Positions 38,620 through 52,001 of a stretch of DNA of 64,000 nt are shown piece by piece. Under the pieces are notes generated by a model that ran no database searches, had not been told where the DNA came from, and worked only from the letters and a program-made list of their open reading frames with translations. The stretch is from NCBI GenBank assembly GCA_940671915.1, contig CALNVZ010003433.1, positions 35,045,724 through 35,109,723 on the forward strand, read 5' to 3'. Made by a program: the position numbers and the translations under genes. The first letter of the stretch is position 1. Every line of letters begins with the position of its first letter. This stretch comes from Paracentrotus lividus. Its lineage: Eukaryota > Echinodermata > Echinoidea > Camarodonta > Echinidae.

Positions 38620-41600
38620 ATAAATAAAAGTGGGAGTAATGGAGAAGAGAAAATATTTAATGTGAGAACCATAAAGAATACATGAGGGTGTATAAATACA
38701 ATTTAGCAACCAGTTGATAAAAACACATTAGGAGTTGCTCTAGTTTGGATAAACAAAGCCTGAAATGAAATAAATGATGGAGAGGGAAAGAGTGAGAGCA
38801 GGAAAAAGAGAAATATTGAAAGAAAGATAGAGGGATGGCAGACGATAGAATTTGTTTTAAGTGGGAGATAATGAGCCACGAATTGATAGCATGGAAAGAC
38901 GGTGAGAGACACAACTCCGTCTACCCCAATTATTGGAAATATTTCTCATGACAGGAAATTATGAAACATGAATTACACAATTAGAGGAAAAACATTTCAG
39001 AGAAATGCAATTCTCTCTCCAACATGAGCGACTATAATAAGAAGCAAGAATCATTAAACTGTGTGTGCTTGGTGCATCGAAGCCCAAGGCAGTTCAAAAC
39101 TCGGCACACGGCACGCACGCAATCAAAACAGACATACACGTGTAATCGTCGCTGCCTCTGGCTACCCCTCACATCCATCAGAGAGGCTCTCTATCGACAG
39201 ACGCTACATCATTTGCATGCCTTTAAGAGGCTTCCCCCTCACTCTCTACGCTATGACTGGCGTCTGATCGACTTATTCCTCGCCTAAATTACATCAATAA
39301 TCATAAACACTGTTTCCAATAAGTCCCCTTCATTTTCCCCTCCCATTTAGGGGATTTTAAGATGAGAGACAGAAAATAAAAGGATGAGCATGCATTTTCT
39401 TTTTCGGGGCCATAACTATAATTCTTCCATTAAATGGGATCCACGGAATATTTTGACTGTTATCCTTTATCATTGCTAGGATTTAATATGATCATCAGGC
39501 ATTCAGCATAAGAAAAAGCAGAATCAGTTTTTCTAGGAATATGGTTCATATCACAAAATGGAATCCTTTTCAACAAGATCTGTTTACACTGTTTGTTTTA
39601 AAGTACATGTATGCATCTATCTAGTAACAGTATTTTTCTTTGAAACAAATGACCTGTCTAAATTCATTTATGTTCAATCCTGGAAATGTTATCTAAAAGA
39701 ATTATCTTACAGAAGAATTATAAATGGAACTAATAATAAATATTAAAGTGAAATAGTTGGGTTATGTGCATCCTCTATAGCTATAAATGTAAAAATTAGG
39801 GATCATTATGCCTTTAGCAATATTCTCTAACCATTCATTCTTTTCTCCTCCTGAAAGCTCAAATACCTTAATTTTTTATTTCATTTTTCATAAACTCTTC
39901 AAAACCACCATTGTCATATATTTTCTCTCACTAACAATTTTAAATTCAATCGCATTACAATTTCTTTGAGTCACTGTCAGCCTTGTCAGGTCATATGAGA
40001 ATTAGTTCATTAAAATACATCCTTGTATACTTTAATACACATACCAAAAATATAAACCCTTTTTAAACCCAGCTCAGGATATTGTAAAAGTCACTTATAC
40101 ATGGTTCAATATTTAATTTTCAACTGCAGCAAAAAGTGTGTTCACATCTTCATAAGTAGTGAGTTCATTCAAAATAATAAGGGAAGGATATCACTAAACT
40201 AATCTAAATTGGTGTGGCTAGACCAATTTTAATGGAGGATAGTGGGGAGGGCCAATTTGCCAATAATTTAGCGGATAGGTTCCATTTTTCTCAAACTAGA
40301 TAAAATGAAAAAGGGAACCAATTTTAAGCTAGCCTAATTATTACGCCCCATTCTCCATTTAAAAATGACTGTCCTTACACCAGATATCTATAAAAACAAA
40401 CTGCTTTGATGATTTGTGTATTTTATGATGATTAAACTCCTACGGGAACCATCAGACAGATCCTACATTCATGCGTAACTGTTGTTTTCCTGATCAACTG
40501 CAAAGTACATTTTAATCATTTGCACTTAATGACTTCTGTTAACGCACTCCAGCTAACACTGCCTTTCATTACGCCTAATTTCCTATCAAAAATTTAGAGT
40601 AACCTTTTTCCAATTGCTCGCGGTCCACTACCACAAAATATCTAGGGCAACGCAAAGTGCAACATTTCCTTGCCCGCGCTAGATTTTTAAACTAACCCGG
40701 AGCGAAAGGCGAGCAATTGATAGCGTTTGAACCGGCCATCCATTAGGGTTTATTGGGCCTGGAATTATTTATTGTAATACTTGCCCATCCTTCATGCACT
40801 GATTCCAAGCGTTGAATTTTTGTGACTGATTGGAGGGGTAGCGAGTGCGTTTCAATCATTCTGGACGTAGGAGAACGACCTAGGGTCATCCATTCCTCTG
40901 CCCGGTCACTCTATAGGTATGAAATATATGACTAAGTCCTCTTCTAGTTGTATTAACTTCTTCAGTACCAAGTATGAGAGATTTCTCCAGTTTAAAGCAA
41001 ACGAGAATCTTATGTCTATGATAGATGATTATAAATGTGGCTGGGTTCTTTTTACTACATGCCTTGATCTATAGCAGAATCTTGCCATCTAAATGATATA
41101 TTTTGGAGGTTCCAATAATAATGAACTACAAATTGAACTGGGCATGTGAGAAATTGATAGCCAGAAATTACATAATTCTTCTTTTCTCATCCACTATAAA
41201 AAAAGAGAGAGTTTATTTATCTTATCAAATGTGGAAAAAAAGAAACACTTTTAGTACCTAATCTCAATCTAATCAATAATTTCGTTAATAAATCAAATTA
41301 TCATTGAAATATGACAGTCCTTGTTGTAATTATTCACAGAAATGAAAAAAAGTTGTTAAATAATATTTGTCCTTGCTTTCTTTGATATTTGAGGTGATAA
41401 CACATACATATTTGAAACGATGACTTTTACAATTGTCATGACAAGAACTGAGCAATAATATCCAGAAGGTAAATTTGACATAAACATCTCGCCCGTGATC
41501 ATTTCACATAGAAGATCAACTTGCAACCAGAATAGAACCCCTTTTGTGCTCACTTAGAGAGTGCAAACATTTCATAACTATCGAAGTACTAACAGCCATA

Positions 41601-43281
41601 GAAAGATGGAAATAAATGCTGAAAATGACTAAATTTTTACTCCAAACATGATAAAATCAAACAAGTTGAAATCAAGTTCATAAAAAGGCCAGTCTATTGT
41701 AGTCATGAGAGGTAAACTTTAATAAAGACTGCTCTTGCTAACTCACAACACTGCTTGGAAGTGAATGCTACCTCTTTTTCTTCTTTAAACATCATCCTTT
41801 TAAGAGATGAAGAGACTTTTAGTTTTATGAGGAAAGTTTAGCAGTGGCCAGGTACTCTTGAATTATGAATTGTCAGAGATTACCAATGTATTGATCATTA
41901 ACAGCTTGAAATGTTTATTCTAGGTTCGGTCTTTGTTGCCGTGCACTGATCTCATTTGCATATCTATGGCCCTTGGCACAAACCAAATGGAGGCGGTGTT
42001 GACTTTCAAAATAACACTCACTTCAATTTCTATACTTGGGACTAATGGTTTCTCTCTGCAAATCTATTTTGGTGTCATTTACAATATCAGGCGGCTGTGC
42101 AGTACACAGTGTTTATTATGGATGGGTCTCTGGCAAAGACTTCCCAAGATTTATTTAATTGCAGGAGAGGGTAAGCCAATATTTATGGAAGATATCGATG
42201 CGACGAGGTGCCATACTGCATTTCCTTTTCGATTTTCTTTTTAATCTCATTAGAGAGTACTTTCCCTTGTAGGATATAATAAATGATTAATAATTCACAG
42301 TAATAATAGTTTGAAAGAGTATATTTGTCAGAATCAATCAAACACAACATTATCTAAAAGAAATGAAATTCAAAGGTACACTTGCAATATTTGGGAAAAT
42401 ATCATTCAAGCATATCGTCGGCCTTATGCCAAAAGGGCCTTACCGTCTTTAGTACGTGTACAATGTGAATGGCCTATAAAGATGTTAAGGCCCTTTTGGC
42501 ATAAGGCCGACGATATTGAGAAATGTATATATTCTCTGTGGTATGTATAACTAATTCCCCCATTCCTATTCCATCAATTTATGAAGTTTATATCACTATT
42601 AGTCAGCCCCATGAACACATTTTGATGTGTGTTTACCTAAATCAAACCTAATTACGCAGCATCTATAGTCAGCACTTCATTCCTAATACAGTACCAGCGC
42701 TGGATTCACGCATTTGCGGAGACAATGTGTCTAATTCATATTTTTCATGCTTCTGCCATGTGTTTGTGGGGGATCGTCCGTCCAAGCAAAGACTATAGAG
42801 AAACGGAAAGGGCAATGGACAGCAAAAATAAAGCAGACCATACTCTGCTTTCATTAGGACTCTTTGCTAATAGCTGACAAGACAATTGGTCTCTGTGAAG
42901 ATACTAAGCTGACATTTGGAAACTGGAATGAGAGATAAAAAGACATAAGCAGAGAGTTGGGGGCGAAAAAAAAAAGACTTCCAAAAGTGGGTCAGAGAGA
43001 AAGAGAATAAGAAATAGACATTGAAAAACAAAGACTGACAACAGGTCAGAGAAAGTTCAAAACAATAGATGGAGAGATAGAAAGCAATAGGAAGAGAGAT
43101 AGAAATATAGATTGAGATTGAAAGAAATAGAGTTGGAGATAAAACAGAGAAGAGACGTACTAAATAAGAAAGTAACAGAGGGCTAGAGCAATAGACAAAA
43201 TAACACAAGAGATAATGTAGCAAGATAAAGATAAATGCATTACAGTTTACAAGGCAGAAAGAAATAGAAAGAAACAAATGA

Positions 43282-43317
<36 letters not shown>

Positions 43318-46300
43318 GAGACCCTATCACTTTTTGGGCATCGACGTCTGATGCGAGATGCTCACGGTGAAAGGATACAGAAAATATCTTGGGGCATCGG
43401 ATCAAATTTGGTAAAGTGCACGGGCAATCTGCGAGAATCTACGATGTTTGCTAGCCGAAAGACACCAGGATTTATTCATAGATGTTTTTTTCATTATGTC
43501 TATCTTGTTTTAACGCAAGGCTTCCATTAACCGTGACCTGTTGCTGAGGCTGCACAGGCGTTGTTTCTATCGTGTTTTACCTGGACTGGGAATGATATGC
43601 CAACAATAATGACAGCTTGTCTGGCAAGTCGACAGGATTGCTTACAACTCTGAGATTATATTTCATAATGGTAATAGCTCTCATGGTTTTATCTGGAGAT
43701 TTCAGATTTCATGACTTTAATCCTGGAAAGAAAATGAGGACATTCGCGGGAGATTTCCTCTTTTTGAAATTGATCCCTTTTTTAATCTCTCTTTTGAAGA
43801 GTTCTGGAGCCACGTTCCATCACCTAAATGTATTTGTAACGTATATTGAAATAGGTGACTTCCTTATCAGGATTTATTGCTGAACCTCTCCAAAGACAAA
43901 TAATATTCCTTTCTGAAAAAAAGAATATTTGTGCTTGTTTTCTGTTTTGAAACTCTTCTATGATTCTACAAAATGTAATTATTTTCTTTCTTTTTATTAT
44001 TTTATCTTATTACTTTTTTTCTCTCTTCAGAGGTTTTGATCTATTGTACCCCTCCCCTTATGAAAAAAAAAACCTAGATACACAGCTGATTTGAGAAAGT
44101 TGCATTTAAATGAAAAGATCGATCTATGATACATCTCATATAATCAAAGCTGATGTCTTTACTATGAGTAACCAGTTGTACACTACACATTTTTAATTTA
44201 TCAAAAGTGTGAATGTATACATATCAAATTCCATGTCATATACTTCTAAAGGCAAGCTTTTAAGTGCTAAAATGAAAATATTTGAGGGGTCGGGAGTCAT
44301 GGTTATGAATATTGGCAAGCTAGTGACATGTTTACTGACATCTTGGTAATGTGTCGGGCAGCTTACATGAAACCTAGTATTTCCACTCCTGTACGAAGCA
44401 GCTGATGCAACCACATCAGGGTGAGTGTACACAGAAATACCACGTTTCAAATCCTTTAGACACGCTATTTCATTTAGAAAATGCCATTTTGCTTGCTTTA
44501 AAACACTTTAAGAGAGTAAAATTGGGCAAATAGCGACAGTGCAAAGCTTAACTACTTTGCTACTTTCATAATGAGCATGAGTAATTCAATGGTGCAAGTG
44601 TAGTGATTATTGGAAAATAATAATATATTGGGCCTGCAAAAAATTAATAGGGAACTTTAGACGCTACTTTTTCCCTGCATTTTTCGCTCCGAGAGCTCGT
44701 CAACATGCTGGGATACTTTAGTATTATGTGTATATTGGAGCTTCAAAAGTAGAATCATTATAAGTTTGTTTGTTCCTTGTTTCTTTGATCTCCTATAAAA
44801 AGAAATATTAAATTTTTTGTTTCATTCATTTTTAAATATTTTTTCATAATTTATCCAGAGTTGAATTATACTCATCATGTTTTTCATTTTATTTCCATTC
44901 AAAATGATTTGCCAATAACATTCTAAATTGAAAGATAGAGAAATAGATTTACTTAATGTGCTGATTTTAAACAAATATAAAATAACTTAAAAAGTTAGAC
45001 TTATTGTTTTAAGATACTAAAGTTTCACATGAACTACTTGCCTGAAAAGATGCAAGCATTTGCTACCTATAATAATATGCATACAAATGCACCCAAGCAA
45101 TTCCAGTAATTTCAACACCATCAATAATAAAACACTCTTTCAGATGACACATGGTGTCTGCGAAGCAAGCACCTAATATTAACCCAGATCACGGAACCAT
45201 ATCCCGGTCAATGACCTCGTAAAACCAAGCGACCATTTTTAATCTTGAGTTTTCATTTTGCTGTTAAATTAATCCATGGGGTATTACATTGCTCTATTAA
45301 TCATGCCTATCATTCTTGTGAATTCATTCAAAGAAAATGTCTTTACTTAAGGGATGAATGGATCAGTATCTACTCTTTAAATTGGCAACACTAGATTTAT
45401 GATGTGCTGCCAATTTGATGATTTTATTCTAGTGTTATTCTATTTCTAATTCTTCAATTTAACATGAGCAGTACTGCAATAGTTATGGACCAGATTTATG
45501 TGATGATTTTGTTATTCTTTATGCCTATTTTTTTTATAAGAGAAAAAGATAAAAGTCACCCTGAAATGTTTTAATTGATAGAATAACTATAAAAACTTTT
45601 TTTTCCAGATATATAGTTACTAATCATAGTAATTGTTATCCATGACTCTAATCAAGCGAACTCTACTAATCGTTAAGTCAACTCGGACCAAATTTCAATA
45701 TTGCTGAAAGTCATGATCATATCACACCGTCTGCTACCTTTCCATAAAAAGACGACTATTACCATGAAACATATCCTTTCCGAATGCAAGCAATGATTGA
45801 AAAGAATATTATTTTAGTCATGTAGATACAAGGCTCATGTGACGAGATTGCGAGACAATTTCAATTCATGAGAGTCATTCTGTGAAGTATCGGATAACCA
45901 ACATCTCTTCATCGTTTCTCATTGTGCGTGTGACATTCATAGGAGATATGAACCACGAAAATCACAGTTATCATGTCGCCAGCGTTTGCTCTGTAACGCG
46001 AGATGGTCCTTGGTTTATAGCGAGATGTAAGGTATACCAGCCCATGCCAATAACTTCCCAAATGACTCTTTTTCTTTCGGCAGCTGATACAATGTAGATA
46101 TTTGAGAATGACTTCTATTGGAGGTGTTGGTAGCGAGATGTGAATCATTCATCAAATATTGCTCACTCCCTCCTCTTCAAGTTAATAACCCTTCAATAAG
46201 GTGTCTCTTTTATCAATTTAGATCCAGCGAATATTGAATGATGATTGGGGGTATCTCATCATGAAATTGGAAGCATTTTAGAGAGAAGTGCAACATTATC

Positions 46301-49300
46301 GTGGTTAAACTCGAACCTGGCTTCCTTACCAGTAGACAATTCCACCTTGCCTTGATAATATTTCTTGTTAAATCCATAAAATATCACTTTCTAAAATCGA
46401 TCTAGGTACAATATTATAAATCAGCTGGGATTTTTGCACTGAATAAACCCAGAAAGACCTACACTAAAACAAAGTTTAAAAAACTGTTGAAATCATTAAA
46501 AGTTTGTAGTGTCACTCTTGGTTACATTCTTTTCTGAGAGTAAAAAGAAATATCCCTTTTCAACAATTTCCCATTAAGTTTTCCTTGAGTGTGGAGATCT
46601 TCCAGAAATCATGAATGAATACACTCTTTTAAACGAGCCCCGGAGAGGTTAATAGTGTCACGATAATATGCACGAAAATGTGTGTTTCTTCATCCCAAGC
46701 GTCGAGCGTCTGTACTAAGCCGACAGTTTATTACCCAGTCCCACCCAATAAAATCCATGCGGTATTCACTCAACTGTTGAGTGCCATTGATAGTGAAGAT
46801 GAGCCCAATAAAAGTTTCGGCATTACATCACGAGGCGTCGAAATTGAATTGTCCAACATCAATCAAACATTGACTTGATCGCAAGGTAGCCAGCCTTTTG
46901 TATGTCCTTTCCAATTCAAACACATCAAAGGCCTAAGAAGAGAGCTATAAGCTAAGATGATGTACTTAATATAAATGTTTCTGGCAATGATATTGGGCGA
47001 TGAAACATTCGTTGAATGAAATCAAAAGCCGCAAGGAATAGCCCTTAAATGGTGACCATGAGTCATAGATATAGGGTACCCTTATTTTGAAAAGTATGAT
47101 GCCCTTGATGATGTCCTCCTTTCGTCCAATCAGAAACAAGCGAAAGTTATCCTCCGAGAATTTTTAGAAAGTGCACATGTATTAGCCTTAGCAAGTGATA
47201 AATTTGTATTATCTCAGGAATAAATACCTTTATTTTATGTTAAAATACTTGCACTGTGATGTCACTGAATCCTTAAACAGTACTACTAAAGGCGGTTTGT
47301 ACCTTCTTGTGTGTTTTAATTACATTGTATATGGAAGATATAAAGTTGTAAAATTAATAATGAGCTTTATGAACTAAGCCTGCACACTATGCTATCTTAA
47401 ATCTTAATTCGAGGATACTCTCAATTAAAGTATTCTAACTAAACAACTTCATCCAGGATTTGATGGATAATGAAAAGAGGAAGATAATAAATATTAAGAG
47501 TAGGGACGAGAATAGCAAAGTGTGGATCTGTGAAACTTTGTACAAGATAAATCAGCATCCTACTTGGAGACACATTTTCATGAGGGTACCAATACTTACA
47601 AGGACACTAATGGGGGGGGCGGAGAGGGGAGGCGGTTACGAAATATTGAGCGACATCTGAATAAAATGGGTGGGATCAAAACCAAGGTAGACTTGAAAGT
47701 GAAGCCAATGTGCAGTATTGGAAAGCCCTTTGATTAGGACAACTCTCTGAAATAACCTATGCATTGGTATTTCTTCCCGAATGTAGTAATGATCACACAG
47801 GAGATGAAAATATGTCATAGATTCTGCTCACAATCGAGTTGTTCATTCCATAAAATATATTTTCAATAGGTTTTATGTATATCTTGGAAAGTAAAATATC
47901 CAAAAATTGAACACAACAGGACAAGACAATGATTTCTGAGGTGGTGTTTTACCAAGTCTTTTAGCATAACACCTTAAAACACGTCAAAGTTGTTCGTAAT
48001 GCCATTTGTAGCTTCAAGAACTCCAAGAACCAAGTACTGTACCTCTTCCCATTAATGTACACAGGCTTTCAAATAATATGATTATATAGAGGGAGACACA
48101 TACGTGCTGGCTTACTTGAACAGAGTCCTCCAGAGCAGTTTCTCCGTTGCTGCGATGCACCTGAACAAATCCTGGTACAGGTTCTAGTTCTGGTCTGTTC
48201 ACATTCGTCGGTGCAGCGAGACCATGCACTCCATTCGCTCCAACCGATGGCTGCAGCTATTAGCAACAAAACAAGAAGGAAAACAGTGAGAATAATGATG
48301 CTAGCCACACATTAAAAATCTACTTTCTGGAATGAACTGACAACAGAATTGAGAAAACCTCCATCTCAATGCATAATGCATCAGATGTAAACTCTAAAAT
48401 GTCTTCAGGATATCTTTAAGTATACAGGACCAAGATCTACATGCGGATGTCTGTTAATTTTATCCTTTGAGCATTCCCATAGCGGTGCACTGTACAACCG
48501 ACACAATGAATTGGGAAAGTGTCAGAGCCTGAATCAAGGCAACTGTCTCGAAACTTGCATCTGTGGATCTAATGATTCCACGATATTTGTTCTTGTGACG
48601 ATTGCTCTGTTTCAAATTGCATAAACTAATTGAATAACTTTGACCTCATACTTAACCCTACCCTACCTCACCCTAACCCTAACTCTTTATCTTAGATAAA
48701 ATAAAGTCCAGAGTGATTGTCATCAGAGCATTTGCCGGTTCCCCAGTAGAGCCCTGTCATGTTGAGCAATATATTGGGAAGGCATCAGCCATGAATTCAG
48801 GCATTAGTTTAAGAACTGGCATCTCTGGACTATATACCTGGGCAGTCGATTGAACAGTCTTCAGTCTGCGTTCCCTTGCCTACACAGTTAGCTCCCTCAT
48901 TGACTGGTGCAGGGTTAGTACAGTACCTCATCCTCCTCCTAGTCCCACCCTCACAATCTCCTTCACATACTGTCCACTCAGTCCAGGGTGACCATGCTCC
49001 ATTGTTAGACTCATCTACAAAACAATTAATGAATAAATGACAAAATTATATATTGAGAATTGTGCCAGTCTATGTTGAATTCCCACTGCATACCCTTGAA
49101 ATTGAATCGAATGTGCATATTATGCTGCTTAATTGAAAGGGACTTAAAATATGAGCACACAAGTAGACCAGAGTTCTGGGGGACAGTTCTAAGTGAACAG
49201 CAAATTCACCCTGTGAGCGACATCCCTCAACCTTTGTTTTAATGTGGATAGTAAGAACTGGAAGTTACTATGCTGTGTTTTCAGTCAACTGTAAAAGACT

Positions 49301-50184
49301 CTCTCTCCATCCAGCAAACATTTGAAAAATGATGCTTCCTAGCCCCAAGCTCAGGCTGCCTATTTTATGTAGTCTTACAAGATCAGGTAAAATACTGCTA
49401 CGATCGTAGAAACAGCTCATACAATGTATTCTTACCATATACAATAACTCGAGCCGGCTCGGTTTTTCTTTCAGTTGCAGCATTGGTGGCCACACATGTA
49501 TAGTTGCCGTTATCCGACATCTGAGCTTCATTGACGATGAGGGTCCCATCATAAGTAACCACATAATGAACATTGTTTTCATCATCGATGGGCACTCCAT
49601 CTTTCTCCCAATGAATGGTCGGTTCAGGGATGCCTTCTGGTGCCCGGCAAAGAAGATGGAATTTATCATGGAGAGCGACGCGATCGTCCAGTGGCATCTG
49701 GAACCATCGGTTCCGCAGGTCTATCAGGGAAGAACAAAAGAGATGACTGGTCAAAAGCAGTTAACACTTATTTCTAAAGCATTCTGTCACATACGTGGCA
49801 ATACAATTTAAAGAAATATATAGAAAACAACCATGACTACATATATATAATAAATGATTATTAATTAATTATTATTAATTGTTAACTAAAAAAAAAGAAG
49901 GTGTTTGTGATGCATGTTAAATCTATTATTAGAGTATTTTATCTAAATATCAACAGTTCCTATAAATCTAATTGTAAGTGGGTTGCTTAATAGCCCTATT
50001 CAATTGTGATACTTTTGCAGAGAAAAAAAAATGGAATATGAAGAATAAAAAGGGGCAACAGAAAGACATAGAAGAGAGAGGAAGATAGAAGAGAAGAGAG
50101 AGAAAAAAAAGGAATTAAAGAGAGGAGGGAATATAGACACAGAGAGAATAACACAGCCAGGAGGGGGAAGGGGAGGTAGGATTG

Positions 50185-50223
<39 letters not shown>

Positions 50224-51943
50224 TCCAATACATCATTCTGCAAAAGGAAGGAGACAGACATATAACAATTGATAATCAAGAGATGAATTTTGTTCAAGTC
50301 TTTGCTCAAGCGGCCTCTCCTCAACAAGGACCTGTCAGCAAGTCTAAAATTACTCCCCCTGAATAAAAATTTCAGTCCATCGTCATACCCAAAGCCCCCT
50401 TCAAGAAAAAAGAGACATATTATATTTCAAGGCGACAATTGAGTAGTGGTGGGGGAAGGCCTACTTCTTGCTAAGAAGAACGAATGCTTCGTTCACATTC
50501 ACCCCTACATCCCTTGTGTAGTATGTTAAAACTTGTTTGTATTGTAAACAACATTTGATGAATAATCTTGATAAATTCTGATGAAACTGTGCATGAAGGC
50601 AGTTCTTTAATATTAATACACACTTCCGTCGAAACCAAAAACACACAAGTTGATATTGTGATGAACATGCATGTAATTGAGAAGTATTGCTAGCAAAAAA
50701 TACCAACATTCACTTCCTATTTATCCTTCAAAAAATATAATTTGATTTGTCTATAGACATTCAAGTCTTTTTCCCTGAACCCTAATGAAAAAAAGTGATA
50801 TACAACTTCTCAAGTTTCCATGAGATCTATTATTAAAACTAAAAGATTTCTCATCTTATGATTAGTTTTTTTCCTTGTGACTGCAAGTATCAAACCAAGT
50901 CATTAAATACATTCTGGAGATGAAATAATATACAATATTTCCCTGAGCATGTAAGATTAAATCAAAGTTTGTCATGGAGTATATAAACACTCTGTCTCTG
51001 AAATACACATATCATGCTGTGCACAAGTGTGAACTCTCTACATGTGAAAGAAACCAGGGAGAGGCCGTTCTGAACCCCTGCAGCCTCAAAGGCCATACGC
51101 ATGATGTCCCTTCAGGCAGGTAGGCAGGGCGCAACGTAGCATTCGCTTGTTCATATCTGGATAGTATGAATACATTGATTTCACAAGTATCAGGTTTCTG
51201 CATGCTGGTGTTCTTGATGGACCGAGTGACAGGATTCCAGGAAGAAACAATGGTGGATTACATACTGTCCCGAGCTGAAGTGAAACAATCTCATCTCATG
51301 ATGTGATACATCTGACTGGTCACTGATTCTTTATCAGAATCATGATAACTAGGCCTATAGTCTACATTATGAAATTTATTGAATTGCTCTATGTAAATAT
51401 TGAACATTTATGATCAATAACAAAAACAATGATCAAACTTCAAAAAGATCTAGATACCCTTATTAGAATCTAGAGGGTATAAGTTCGCTTTATATTGTTT
51501 GGACAGTGAACATTTCATCCCTTCACAAGCCTCTGGTCATACCTGATAATGAATTCTTAACGAGGCCGTGTCTGGCAAAAAGAAATTGAAAGTGTAAATG
51601 AATTGACCACAGAAGAGGGTCAGCTAGACGAAATATCCCTAAGCTCTTTGCAGGCCAGATCTGCTGCAGTGCAATGAGATGAAATTGGAAAGAGAAAAGT
51701 AGAGGATGCATGATAAAAAGAACAAGTGACGATGAAGAAGATGCAGAAATAGAGAGTGAGAGATATACCACAGATAGTAAGACTGAAAGGCTTATAGAAA
51801 GGAGAGAAGTAGGTACAGAGATAGAAGGAGAGAGAGAGAAAGAAAGAAAGAGGGAGAGAGACAAATAAAGAGAGGGAGTGAAGGGTAATAAAAAGAAAGG
51901 AGAAAGGAGGTAGAAAGATAGAGAGAGAGACAGAGAGACAGAA

Positions 51944-52001
<58 letters not shown>

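Larger units (their letters stand above)
31347..48115. other. Long UNC5 intron, remainder
   Basis: 16.8 kb between the DIRS insertion and the second TSP1 exon. It contains microsatellites (35255, 38569, 43285), homopolymers (35067 A, 36200 G), tRNA-like scraps (35215, 36720) and the hairpin at 42412. Frames on both strands are short or low-complexity. No nested gene was found. Confidence 0.6.
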
